From: Coniella vitis
Taxonomy: Eukaryota > Ascomycota > Sordariomycetes > Diaporthales > Schizoparmaceae
Assembly: GCA_011317545.1 (NCBI GenBank)
Contig: WUJK01000004.1
Span: 3,100,001 to 3,164,000 of the forward strand
Direction: 5' to 3'
Length of the DNA stretch: 64,000 bases
In this document: piece by piece, positions 1 through 10,469 of the stretch
Numbering within the stretch: the first letter of the stretch is position 1
Layout of the letters: each line of letters starts with the position of its first letter
Notes under the pieces: generated by a model
What the model was told of the DNA's origin: nothing
Databases searched by the model: none
The model's input: only the letters and a program-made list of their open reading frames with translations
Translations under genes and position numbers: made by a program

Positions 1-2131
1 TAACCATCGCCACCATCACCACAACGGTTGCCACCATTCCTACTTACCCCTCCTGTGTAACTGGGCCAAGAAAGCGTCTTGTTTCTTTTACTTTCTTTTC
101 TTCTAGCTTGATCTCCTTGCCCAACCAAAAGAATAAAAAAAGAAAAAGCCTGGGCAACATCTGAGTAAGTCGACAAATCGGGAAGAATTGCTGATGATGA
201 TGATGTGTATAATGTCCATGGTATTATCAGTCTGAAGAATCTCCCATCCATGCCCCATCTAATCAAAATGACGACCACTCACACCACCTACGTAACGTAT
301 CGGTCTTGTTTGATCACTTTGATCGATTTTCCTACTTGTCTATACATATACACTTGGCTTGAGTTGTGTAAAAAGTTCAAAGTTCAAAGTGGGGAGGATT
401 TGATAGACCCCTTCTTTGGTGAAAGTGATAAAAAAAACAACAAAATGGCTACTTCTGCCTTCCTCTCCCTAGATTTCTGCTTCCTTTTTTTTTCCTGACT
501 CAAAACAATCATCGCTCGGTTTACCGCACTTCGTGTGCCGACTCGCATCAAGGTACTCACTCTCTTTTGGTTAGCCAGGTGTTCCCTTCTTGTATACCTA
601 TCCCTTTCTTTTTTTTTCTCCTTTTCCTTCTTTCTTTACTTGCTTATGCTATAAATTCCTCGGTACATATCTCTCTAACCCCATGTACAATATGTAATCT
701 TTTTGCCATATTTTGTCCACCTACATAAATATCCTAGGGCCCATAATGAGTTCCCATTTCGGTAATTTCATCAAAATGCCCACTTACGTACAACAACTTT
801 TTTCCCTCTTCTTTTTTTGTTATTTATTCATCAACTTCTCCATTTGTGCAACCTTCCAAAGATAGAAATAATACCCACTTTCCGGGCCCCTTGTTGATTA
901 CTACGCACAACGATTCCTTGCATACGTAGCATATGCAACCACGGGAAAAAGAAAGTAGAGAAGGTTGAAGCGCAAAGTAAAAAGAAAAGAAAAAAAAAGA
1001 GGAAGAAGGAATGAAAAGAGGAGCTTGAAAAGGGGGGGGGGGGAGAAGAAGAGAGAGAGAGAGGGAAACTGTTGCATAGAACTTGAAAAGAACTAAATTA
1101 TATGGCGAGTAGATTGACAATAAGCGGTCCAAACTATTTACCGATGTATTTTCTTTGGAAAGGATATTGTGATCCGCTACTGATAGCAAAAGAGAAATTC
1201 AAAACCAACAGATGATTGTCACCTTCTTTCAAAGTCAAGTATCAGCTGTGTCCTAGAGACAAGACTCGTTTGATGCAATGTGATATTTGACTTGATTATA
1301 TAAGCAGCAATAATAGGATATATCAAGGGCTCCATGCATGCCCAAACAAGAAAGGCAGATGAACAGCATGAGAGGTCTTTGGCTTCTCACGATACGACCT
1401 TTTTTCGAAAACAAAAAGATAGACAACCTTGAGACACATGTGGAAAAGCAACCAGCCTGAACGCAAACTGGCAATTGGCAGGCAGTAAGCCAAGCTCTTT
1501 TCTACTACTATGTAAATCGTAAAGCAGCATTACATGTTAGCAAACATAATGTACGTGGTTTGTTATATAGGGACGAGACAAATGAAACCGTGCTTGTCCA
1601 ACGTACTGGATATCCAGGGACTGCATAGAGGTATTATATAGTAATGTTTCATCAAAGTAGTCTCAGTGTACAACATATTGTCTAGCCTCAGTTTCTTTTG
1701 TGCGTCGACAACAATCAGTTGACAGAGGACTCAATTACCGATCCGTGTAATATGCATGCTATAGACATGCATATTGAATGTCCTTTTCAGATTCAGAATG
1801 CTGCTGCTTGTCAGCTTTCTCAGCCTCTTAATTATTCTCGTGGGAGCGGTCTGTGTACGTACAGCATGTACATAGCCCCCTCCACTCCCCAGTACGATGG
1901 AGGGCAGAAATGGTTTCCTCAAAGTGCCACGTAGCAGAAGTCCATTCTGCTGTGGGGTTTTGGTAGTGCATCGTAGTACCAAATAGAACACATGCTGCCA
2001 TATACGATCCGCCGCTCCATTACCATCGCCGCGAGAACAAATTCGTTCAATGGCGATAGAGTATCGATATACTATGCAATACTGCCCATACATTCGCACC
2101 CGTCCGCTGGACAGATGAGGCTTTGCTAGAC
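1..2131. other. Intergenic, no gene seen
   Basis: This is downstream sequence of the hydroxylase gene ending at 2132. It is rich in pyrimidine and A-rich stretches, and its open frames are short and low in complexity. It holds a 12-base G run (about 1032-1043) followed by a GA tract, and one copy of the dispersed word TACTATGTA at 1506-1514. I see no coding signal. Confidence 0.6.
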
Positions 2132-3665
2132 TCACTTTCGAACGCAAAGGTCACTTCGAATGATCCACTTCTCGCCGGCAGTAACCTCTCTGCCTTCGTG
2201 CTATTTTACCTCGCGAAGGAGATGCCATCAGCTACCATGCATTCAAGCCTTGGTCTTGGAGGAAGGAAGGAAGAGCGCCAGATGTCTCCATTTGACTTTA
2301 ACCTAATCACACCGTCAGATAAGGTATCATGTACTCACCAGCATGCAGTCGTCGCCATGTTTGTGGAGAAGGACCATGCCCGTCTCGGGCGGCACGGCAA
2401 TCTCTTCTTTTGCTGACTTCCTGTCGTTTGGGTAAAACACTGTTTCACCTCCTTTGCAGCCGTCAGCTGCGGAGGTGAGATAGAGCAGCAGGGTCCAAGT
2501 TGTCTTGGTGACAATTGGCCCTTGGTCTGATGCGAGACTTAGGGTGTTCGAGTCATCATCTGTGTACAAGCATGCGGTCAATGGGTTTGTCTGTATCGTG
2601 GGCGTCTCCTGGATCCGACTCAGGCGTTGAATGTTTGAACTATCCCTCGACATTCGTGCGAGAGCGCAATTTAAGCAAAATGCTGGGGTTTGAATCGCCA
2701 GTAAAGGGTATTGAAGCTTTGCAATTTAATGCGGTCTCAGTAAAAAGCAGAAACCTTGAAATGCCATCCAAGGGACGCTGGAAGTGCATTTGCCAGCGAG
2801 GATAGACGATTTCACATGCCTGCCGATTTGCGCATCGATAGGGTATATGAGCCAATGAGATGCCACGGAAGTAGAGCCGATCTGTGAGACCTGGTACGCT
2901 GCACGATGATGGCAAGATGATGACTCTTGATTTGCGTCGTAGTACAAGGACAGGCATGTACGAAAGACATCCCACTCGTCCGAGTGGGTGGGTAACACAA
3001 ACGGATGGGGGGTCTTGTCAAGAAAAAGAAAGAAGGAGAAGAAAGAGAGGGAAAGAGAGAAAAGAAAACAACGTGTACGAAGATAGTACAATGGGACAAG
3101 TTGGGGATGCGGAAGTCTTTACACATACAGTGCGCGTCAAAAAATTGGCCCGGCGAATAACGATAAATCCGGATGTTGGGCGACAACCCGACAACATCAC
3201 CACCCCTTGAAAGGCATCGAGCGAGGGGCATCAGCAAAGGACCGTGATATTCTGCCCAGGAGTTCCAAGCTGAATAGGTGAAGCTACTTACCAATTTTGC
3301 TTCCATTCCTCAGCCAGCAACACGTCCTTGAGACCAGTATCAACCCACAGCCGTCGAGCAAAGGCTGGGTCGTCGACCTGAAAGCGGTCGTTCACCCTGA
3401 CAGCGTCGCCTCGCTTGGGCTTCCCCGGCGTTGTCGTCAAGGACAGAGTGCGAAGGAAGGAGACGTAGTCCCGGCACAGGGACCGAGGCCAAAAGTTGCG
3501 CAGAAGGAAGACCTTGGCGGCCAACAGAGGCTCGGGTTCCAGGTCAGCCAGGGGCAGCGAGGGCCGAAAAGCAGGCCATGCAGGCGGTGGTGCCGGTGTC
3601 GCTGCTGAAGCAGCCGTTGGCCTTGGCTTTGCTGCATGCTTGGACGTGCGTTTATCCTTGGCCAT
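2132..3665 (-). CDS. 2-oxoglutarate/Fe(II) dioxygenase, prolyl 4-hydroxylase-like
   Basis: Spliced model on the minus strand: 3665-3292, 3205-3129, 2559-2339, 2200-2132 (741 nt, 246 aa). The product is a small soluble oxygenase of the prolyl 4-hydroxylase alpha-domain family, which uses Fe(II) and 2-oxoglutarate to hydroxylate a substrate; the substrate here is unknown. The double-stranded beta-helix core is visible. WGGDVVGL leads to an HxD iron pair at H150/D152 (in AHYDDSN), and the last exon supplies the distal H225 and the 2-oxoglutarate-binding basic residue K235 (HEGREVTAGEK). Each of these motifs is rebuilt exactly at a splice junction, which supports the exon calls. The N-terminal 50 residues are Ala/Pro/Lys-rich with no signal peptide. 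The second intron (2560-3128, 569 bp) is long for this window. The family call is firm; the biological role is not known. Confidence 0.88.
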
Positions 3666-4930
3666 CTTGTCTGGTGCAGCAGGGAGGACACTTTGGACAG
3701 GCCACCTGTCCGTTGTGCGACAAAGCGATTCGGAGTCGTCTCGAGCGGGGGATGCGGATGCAGCAGACCGGCTGCGGTGCGACGAGCAGGGACCCCGTCT
3801 GGGAAAGCCAAGGCGGGCCGAATATCGTCAGTCTGACAGAATCGAAGGGATCTTTTGGGGCCTCGAGGCGTACCACGATCCTGATGGTGGCTTCGAGGCC
3901 GAGGCTGATGCCGATTTGGGGCGAGGGACCAGGCAAAAGGCAGGGCAACTCAACTTGCACGGAGCACGATCGCGTGCCGCGACCAGTGTGCTTTGTCCGG
4001 TGGGGCTGCAAAACCGATAGCCCTGTCCTGCTTGAGACCTGAGGGAGCGTCAACCTGGCTCTGGTGCGACCGTGTCTGCAATGTAGGTGTCTAGGTGTCT
4101 TGAGCCCTTTTCCTTCTTGTCACACGTCCTCAAGCTGGCAGGAAGAGTGATCTGAGAAAGGATTAGTACATTGTGGAAGGGCACCCAGGCAGCCCCGCCT
4201 GTAGCTAGGTACCCTGGTACCGGAGTACTATGTACTATGTAGTTCATAGAACCCACAGGGGGGGCCAAGCAAGCGAAGGAAAGGCCCCAGAGCCCCTGAG
4301 CCCTTGACACGCCCCCACCGCGCGGGCCGCTGCGCGCCTAAGCCGTCTGGGGTTCACTGGACCCCAGGGGGAGGGATGTGCTGGCTCATTGGGCGGCACT
4401 GGTTGGTGCCAAAGCACGAACATATGCAGTGTTTGTAGCATGTTTGGCTGCTGGAGCAAGCATGCAGCGAGCTTTGCCTCTTTGCACATGGTACATACAC
4501 AGTAGTATTTGCCTGCTGGCTTGGTCGCGGTTACTACATCGTACTATCGACAAGAGACGTTTGCTTTTGTAGTTGGGTCCGTCTCATGGCGGTCCTGGTG
4601 GCCCCCGCCCACCGCCCGACTCCGACCCGCTGTCAAAAGTCTGCTTTTCAAGCCAGGAATGAATGTAGCACAGGTCGTCATTCCGAGCGCATTGGCTGGC
4701 ATTGCCATGATATCACACAGGACCTGAGTGCGCGGGCTGCGGATCACTGTTTGCGTCGCAGCGCCCGAGTCGCAACCCGCACTAGCATCTCAGGGTACCC
4801 CGTCCGTTCCGCAGCGGATATATCAGATCTTGGGTGCCGCCTAGATCGTGACAGGTACCGAGCCCGGCTTCTCGCGCTCTGCTGAGTCTAGACCTTCGTA
4901 GGCGCCCTGCGTTGCTCGCCCTCTGGCGCC
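3666..4930. other. Intergenic region between divergent genes
   Basis: This is the shared upstream region of the hydroxylase (minus) and the unknown gene at 4931 (plus). Open frames at its left end overlap the hydroxylase first exon in antisense and look like shadows. Two overlapping copies of the dispersed word TACTATGTA lie at 4226-4241, next to a GGTACC inverted pair at about 4208-4221. I see no other gene. Confidence 0.5.
4226..4241. repeat. Overlapping double copy of the TACTATGTA word
   Basis: The sequence reads TACTATGTACTATGTA, two copies of the nonamer overlapping by two bases. It lies about 560 bp upstream of the hydroxylase start. It belongs to the dispersed intergenic word described in the findings; its function is unknown. 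Confidence 0.6.
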
Positions 4931-5968
4931 ATGAACTTCAGCCTCCTCCGACATATCTATTTGGATTGGCACCTGCGCGTTCTAGGCTACGAGGATCCAT
5001 GCCCGGCAGATAACGACAGCGGTTGCGGCGGCAAGAACAGCAGACAAAGGCCCGACGTCACCCTGCCTTCGCCGGCGCCCAAGCCTCGCGTTGTTACCTG
5101 CCAGCATGCCTTGCAAAGGCTCCAGAGCCTGCCCGATGTAAGACAGCTCGAGGCTTTGCAAGCCCGCCAGCAGCAACAACGACCCAAGGCCGGTGCTGAC
5201 CGCACGCTGAAACTATTTTGCCGGTGTGCCGGCCCCCCGCTGATCCGCGCCCTCGAGATCCTCGCCAACCTGCGGCGGCAGCTGGACGCGCTGGGCCCCC
5301 CGGCGCGAGCGGCCACCTTTTTGATGCACGAGCACCTGGTCGACTCGCTCGTCGAGGTCCGAAAGTGCCACGCGATCTGGGAGGTTAGCATCGGCGATGA
5401 AGCCTTTTTCAAGAAACATACACTGCCGCGATCGGTCCGCTTCGAGTATCTGGCATACATGCTGCACCTGCTGTACGTTGTCGCGAACCTGACGTTCCCC
5501 GACGATCTGCACGAGTATCTCGAGGAGATGCGGCGGGTGCTGGTGCGGAGCGACTGGCGCGACCTGCTGGTGCTCGACAGCGCCGTGACGTACGAAAGGT
5601 CAACGAGGAAGCTGAGGCCCGACGTGCTGGCGCCGCTGGGCCAGTACCCCAGGCGGTGGCTGCTACATGGACAGACAAGCATGTGTCCCTTTTTCCTGCA
5701 CAATACATCCGTCTATGGGCACCGGCTGGTGGCCAACGAGTATGCCATGCAGCGCAAATCAGCAGAGGGTGAGCCGCTTGTCCATGCTCGCCTCGTGAAG
5801 AAATTGAAACACTGCAACGCCGAACCCCCCGGCCGCACCACTAAAAGAGTATGTGCGTGCCGACAGCTGACCTGTGTTTTGCATTGTGCCGCGTGCGAGC
5901 GAGCAGACGCTAGGCCCAAGATCTACCATAACCTCAGCCGATTCAACAACTGGGATCAGCAGTGGTGA
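4931..5968 (+). CDS. Hypothetical protein, 345 aa
   Basis: A single uninterrupted frame with C/G-rich third positions, so it is probably coding. I do not recognise the family. The middle (about residues 100-210) looks alpha-helical, with leucine-rich amphipathic stretches and a hydrophobic YLAYMLHLLYVV segment near residue 175-190 that is too charged around it to be a clear membrane span. The C-terminus (about 307-330) is Cys-rich (CACRQLTC, HCAACERAD). That stretch coincides with a plausible 65-bp intron (5849-5913: GTATGT donor, CTGAC branch, CTAG acceptor). If it is removed the protein ends soon after as KRAQDLP, so two alternative C-termini are possible. It is flanked by non-coding DNA on both sides. 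Function not assigned. Confidence 0.55.
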   Translation: MNFSLLRHIYLDWHLRVLGYEDPCPADNDSGCGGKNSRQRPDVTLPSPAPKPRVVTCQHALQRLQSLPDVRQLEALQARQQQQRPKAGADRTLKLFCRCAGPPLIRALEILANLRRQLDALGPPARAATFLMHEHLVDSLVEVRKCHAIWEVSIGDEAFFKKHTLPRSVRFEYLAYMLHLLYVVANLTFPDDLHEYLEEMRRVLVRSDWRDLLVLDSAVTYERSTRKLRPDVLAPLGQYPRRWLLHGQTSMCPFFLHNTSVYGHRLVANEYAMQRKSAEGEPLVHARLVKKLKHCNAEPPGRTTKRVCACRQLTCVLHCAACERADARPKIYHNLSRFNNWDQQW

Positions 5969-6590
5969 CTGCCTGCGGCTTGCGGCCAAACGGGGTGCCA
6001 TGGTGGCAGGCGTGGCAGAAGCATGGCCAGACAAGGCATGGCAAGGCAAAGCATGTCAAGACAAGACATCCAGTAGCAGGAGCAGGAGCAAATAGCAGGT
6101 GTGGACAGCCTGGCAGGGTGCGCTGGCTGGTGGGCAGCAAGAAGAAAGAAATGACGTGCGGGAATGACTTGAAGTTGCTTTTCTGATATTCTGCATACAG
6201 CAGTAATGTGCATACAGCGATACCAAACTATGCGATAGATGCATGCAGCAGCTTGCCTTTGCCATTTGCATGCGAGATCTGCAGAAGCCGCCACGGTCAG
6301 AGTGCATACATACATAGGTGGTCCCTGCCGGTGCGCTGCATGCACGCGTGCCTTGCCCCGCCCGCACTTTTGTGCGTCCTGCCGAGCCAGGCCTGCCAGG
6401 CAAGCCGCGACGCGCGACAGGTACCACCCGACCTCCAAATTCCGACAACCGCCAGTCCTCGCTCATCACGACATTGCATCGCACCACTGGACGAAGCACA
6501 GGTCGAAGTTGATACACTGGGCATCGCGTCGTGTGAAGTAGATCGTCTCAACAACCATCTGCCTTCAAGCGAAGCCAGCCAGACGTCACA
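5969..6590. other. Intergenic, AIM11 upstream region
   Basis: It holds a short degenerate direct repeat built on GGCATGGCAAG / ACAAGACATC words at about 6020-6070 and many GCATGC/CATACA words. It presumably contains the AIM11 promoter and 5' leader. No convincing reading frame. Confidence 0.5.
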
Positions 6591-7346
6591 ATGGCTTGGG
6601 GCTGGCCCTTCTCTTCCTCCTCTTCCTCCTCCCCTCTCCCTCCCCCTTCTTCTCCTTCGTCGCTGGCTGCCTCATCCGCACAGGCAGCAGCCCAGGATAC
6701 CGACCAGCAACGGCGCCTCTTGGAGCTCGAGCGCCAGAGACACCAGGTCGAGCTATTGCGGCTCGAAACAGAGAAGCGCCAACTGCTCCTCAACGCTCAA
6801 AAGAACGAAGTTGCGAACCAGGCTGTCCAACTCTCGCGCGTGTCGCCTGCTGTGCAACCGACCAGCATCCAAGAGCCTCGTCCACGCACTAAGGAAGAGA
6901 ACTTCCGCCGTACCGCCAAGCAGCTCGGCTTCTTCTTTGCTGGCGCTGGCTTCTTGACAGCCTCAGCCCTGATATCGCGCCGCGCCGTCGCCCGCAAGAT
7001 GGTCGCCTCCTATCCCAAGTTCTACCAGCCCAGCCATTACGGCCCCAGGCCACCACCGCGCGCGCCCACAGAAAAGGGCGAGGACCAGCTCGTGGCCGTC
7101 GAAGCGCTGGGATTGGCGACTCTCAACGTCTTCAGCTTTGGTATCATGATGACAGGAGGTCTCATGTTTGCCTTTGACATCTCGAATCTGGAGGATCTGC
7201 GGCGGAGGGCCAGGAAGCAAATGTACGGGGGAGACGGCGTGGTGGATGAGGCCGCTGAGCAGCAGATCGAGGAATGGATTGCTGATGTTCTCTCGAGAAG
7301 AGACAAGACGGAGGACGAGGCGGCTCCACAGAACAAGTCAGGCTAG
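6591..7346 (+). CDS. AIM11: Aim11-like mitochondrial inner membrane protein
   Basis: An intronless 251-aa frame. The family (altered inheritance of mitochondria 11) consists of small fungal mitochondrial membrane proteins of unknown biochemical role. Recognition rests on the conserved first membrane segment, QLGFFFAGAGFLTASALISR at about residues 111-130, followed at once by basic residues, and a second hydrophobic segment at about 172-196 (ALGLATLNVFSFGIMMTGG). The N-terminus starts MAWGWPF, then a Ser/Pro run. A charged Gln/Arg/Leu-rich stretch at about 35-80, very likely a coiled coil, precedes the first span; family members I know of are usually shorter here. The C-terminus is acidic and polar. 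The start is fixed by the conserved MA(W/F)GWPF opening and a good context (CACAATGGCT). Confidence 0.82.
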   Translation: MAWGWPFSSSSSSSPLPPPSSPSSLAASSAQAAAQDTDQQRRLLELERQRHQVELLRLETEKRQLLLNAQKNEVANQAVQLSRVSPAVQPTSIQEPRPRTKEENFRRTAKQLGFFFAGAGFLTASALISRRAVARKMVASYPKFYQPSHYGPRPPPRAPTEKGEDQLVAVEALGLATLNVFSFGIMMTGGLMFAFDISNLEDLRRRARKQMYGGDGVVDEAAEQQIEEWIADVLSRRDKTEDEAAPQNKSG

Positions 7347-8816
7347 AGCCTTCACAACGTGCCAAGGCAATCTGGCACTTGCATCATCTCCTCCACCATT
7401 TTGCATGAAGAATCCCAAAGGCGGCAAGAATGGTCTGGACCTTCCATCCCCTCCCCCTTTTTCTCCCCAGTGGCTATCTCGGCGTTCCATGCCACCACCG
7501 TCGGCATATGCGAGCACAAGCGCTGCCCCGATATATGCATAACCCAAAACAGCCTGCGATGCATTCCTAGAGTAGGTCAATACACAACGATGGCACGGGT
7601 TCCGCGAACCCAACGGCAAGTCACTCGCAAGTCGTGGGAACAAGCCCCAAGGCGGCTTCCATGTGCCAGCCTTACGCGCCTGAAAAGGCTGGTGGCGTCC
7701 AAGTCCGTCCCTGCGTGGAGCTTGAAACTGACGTGATTTGCCATATGCCCCCCCCCCACTATGTATGGTTGCATACAGAGAAGGGTCTGCCTGCCCGAGC
7801 TGCCGGGTCTCATTCTGCCTTTTGCTCTTTGGTCACTTTCCTTTTCCTTCAATCAAATGCTATGACGCATGGAACCATTCCCACCTTCTCAAGAGAGCCC
7901 TTGCTCCGTTTGTTCATTTGCCTCCTTGTGCCGATTGGGCTGCATGGGTCGTAGCACATGTCTCTCAGGCCACGCTGTGCGGCCAGGCTCATCTCCGGGA
8001 GAACCTTGAAAGCGACGGCCTCTGCCGTGAACGATGCTTCTGGATGGTTGAGGATTTGCTTCAGCAGTTGATGGTGGCCTCTAACAATGCAAGCCGCCAG
8101 ATGTGCATTTACCTTCACCGCAAGTACACGCAAGCTACCGCGCAAGAGACCAGTCATGTATAGCACGTGCCGTCTATCCGGTGTAACTTTGCTTGCCTCG
8201 CTTTCGCAGGCCCAATGCTGTGCGAGCGGCATGCGATTTGCCTCTCGCCGTTTTGTAGAGGAACGCTGCTAACCGGGCAGCCTCATATCCTTGCCTAGCT
8301 TGATGGAGAAGCAGTCAATAATCGACCGGGAAGAGGTTTCGAGCTCAAAAAAGAACAGAGAGCGGTCCATTAAGTGATGGCCCCGGCTCGTGCCCTTCCA
8401 TGTGGATACTGGTCAGAAATTCGAGAAGCACGTCTGCGTGGGTCTACGCATGCTTCTCCCGGCCTCGTGTCACGGTCACACGTATACATGGGCTTCCTGC
8501 GTTCCGTATGCTTCTGTTTCTTTTCTTTCCCTGTTGATTGTCACCGGCCGAGAGAAGAATGTATCATGTCCACAACCGATCCCGCGAGCGTGGCGCTGTG
8601 TCCTGGATCTGAACTATAGGTCTTGGCTCCCTTTTTGTTGTTTAAGGCCAAAGATATGGGATGATTGTTCACATTTGTGCAAGTCGAGCTTCATCCGCTG
8701 CAGAACCATTGCGAATGCTCCATCTTTGATATAAAGTCTAGCTCAGTCGGCTCTGGCTTTTCCTTCTTTCCTCTGGTCATGGAACTACACTCAGCCTCGG
8801 ACTCTGGCAGCGCACC
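7347..8816. other. Intergenic, no gene seen
   Basis: This holds the AIM11 3' region and the upstream region of the unknown gene at 8817. It includes a C homopolymer (about 7748-7757) directly before an ACTATGTA word. Both strands have only short overlapping frames with no conserved motif, so I call nothing. Confidence 0.5.
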
Positions 8817-9767
8817 ATGGAGCCAACCATTACTCTGGAGGTGCAGAACTACCGCCTCGTCTTGCCCAATGGCGAAAGCTCGTTCGTCCTCCAGGCACCG
8901 GTACAGCAAGACGAGCATGCCGACGGAACGATCCTCGTTCGACAGTATCAAGGAACGAATAACAATGAGGTGACCTTCAGGAAACGCCATGACCTTGTTC
9001 AAACAAAGGACGCCCCTTACAGCACGCATGCGCATGGCATTTTCCTTCGCTCTGATCCGGCGCAACAGTATGAGGAGGGAGATCTCGTCTGGCTAAGAGA
9101 CGTTGGTTGGAAACCAAGAGCAAACCGAGACCCTTCCAAGGTTCACGTTATCAACCTTCGCACGCGGGAACCGCTCACTGTTCCCTTGGAGGCGGTGTGC
9201 TGGATGCCCAAATATCGAAAAATTGACCGCGTTGATGGCGAGGAGGACCTGCTGACCATCTCCGGCTCGCCAAAGAGAAATCTGAGCGACAGGAAGCTCT
9301 ATGTCTTGGCTATCAAACAACGGCTCCTTCTCAATGGTCCACCTCCTTCTTCTGCCAAGCTGCTGCAACTCGAGATCCAGGAACTCGTCGAACAGGAATT
9401 GTTCTTTTATCAAAACCTGAGCATATCCCCCGATGGCAAGAGAACGGCAGAGAGACTGTTTCACTGGACTAGGATGGGCAGTGCTACACATCCAGCCGCC
9501 ACAGAGCCCTTGCACTCGCGGCCAGGATCAGTGGCTTGTCCTTCAGTCGACACGCCTTCAACTTCTGCCACTCTGTCTGTCGGGTACGTGTCAAACGTTG
9601 GTGGGGACGAGGACGAAAACGAAGATCGAGATTTTGACCGAGATGCACAACGATTGTGGGAAAAGGGGATGGCTAGTATCCATAGACCGCCAACTTTCAT
9701 TGACTCTGTGCGTTTAATGCCTCTTGTGCCAACAGACGACCACCAGCCCATGCTCCTCCAATGTTAA
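8817..9767 (+). CDS. Hypothetical protein, 316 aa
   Basis: A continuous frame with a strong start context (CACCATGGAG) and coding-like codon use. I do not recognise the family. The first 160 residues look like a compact beta-rich domain with conserved-looking aromatic and Gly positions (for example GDLVWLRDVGWKP at about 88-100 and CWMPKYRKIDRV at about 130-141). Residues about 160-205 are predicted helical (KLYVLAIKQRLLLNG, then KLLQLEIQELVEQELFFYQN). The last 100 residues are low in complexity and acidic (GGDEDENEDRDFDRD). There is no signal peptide or membrane span, so a cytosolic or nuclear protein is likely. It lies only 165 bp upstream of another unknown gene on the same strand. Confidence 0.6.
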   Translation: MEPTITLEVQNYRLVLPNGESSFVLQAPVQQDEHADGTILVRQYQGTNNNEVTFRKRHDLVQTKDAPYSTHAHGIFLRSDPAQQYEEGDLVWLRDVGWKPRANRDPSKVHVINLRTREPLTVPLEAVCWMPKYRKIDRVDGEEDLLTISGSPKRNLSDRKLYVLAIKQRLLLNGPPPSSAKLLQLEIQELVEQELFFYQNLSISPDGKRTAERLFHWTRMGSATHPAATEPLHSRPGSVACPSVDTPSTSATLSVGYVSNVGGDEDENEDRDFDRDAQRLWEKGMASIHRPPTFIDSVRLMPLVPTDDHQPMLLQC

Positions 9768-9932
9768 GAGGAAGAAGGGGGGCTGCACTGCATTGCAGGA
9801 AGGGATGAGAAAGACAAAAAAAAGCGAGAGAATGTGTGACTGACGAGGTGCCAAAATTAGCACGTCTGCAACTTTCCCGAGAATAAATGTCCCACTCCGC
9901 CGCGCGTCTTCTTCCTCACCAACCGACCGACT

Positions 9933-10469
9933 ATGCACAACCTTTTCCCCAAGCACCACCACCGGCTGGATTACGAGTGCCCGCTGGGGTCAGCGCACCA
10001 GATCCACTGCGTGTTTCCCTCGGCTCATGTCCAGATTTGCATTATCCCGTGCACCATCAAGCACCAATGCTGTGTCACGGGCGTGTGGCCGCGCAACAAG
10101 AGCATCACCAAACCGAGTACCACCGTCCACCTGGCTGGGAGACAGGCCGGCGTGGTCGTCAAGGAAGGCAGCGGTGTGACGCTGTCACAGCAGCAAGAAG
10201 AAGAGTACGCGGACCTGCCCATCCACGCCCGGCCGATGGGATTCGACGCCGCGAGGGACAATGACGAGATGGGCCGTCAGATATATGGCATTGGTGAAAG
10301 GGACGATGTTGTGAATGGGGAGTGGGTTTTTGCAGAGGCGAGCTTGGACGTCACTGATGGGAGTCTGGGTGAGGGAATGCTCGATTTGCACCAGGCGGCG
10401 GTGGCTAGTGGCCAGAGTGAGTATGGAGGTGCGAATGAATTTGATGGTGGACATTGTGGGGGAGTTTGA
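9933..10469 (+). CDS. Hypothetical small protein, 178 aa
   Basis: The frame has C/G-rich third positions over about residues 50-150, which suggests a real gene. The N-terminus is His/Cys-rich (MHNLFPKHHH, then four Cys within residues 16-50) and could be a small metal-binding segment. The C-terminal half is acidic. I do not recognise any domain, and there is no signal peptide. The start is uncertain: the frame is open only from this ATG, but an upstream exon cannot be excluded. It may be restricted to close relatives or be part of a longer spliced gene. Confidence 0.4.
   Translation: MHNLFPKHHHRLDYECPLGSAHQIHCVFPSAHVQICIIPCTIKHQCCVTGVWPRNKSITKPSTTVHLAGRQAGVVVKEGSGVTLSQQQEEEYADLPIHARPMGFDAARDNDEMGRQIYGIGERDDVVNGEWVFAEASLDVTDGSLGEGMLDLHQAAVASGQSEYGGANEFDGGHCGGV

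Noticed and set aside
3496..4020. 174-aa plus-strand frame over the first exon of the hydroxylase
   Set aside because: Its left half is antisense to the hydroxylase first exon, and the rest has no recognised motif.
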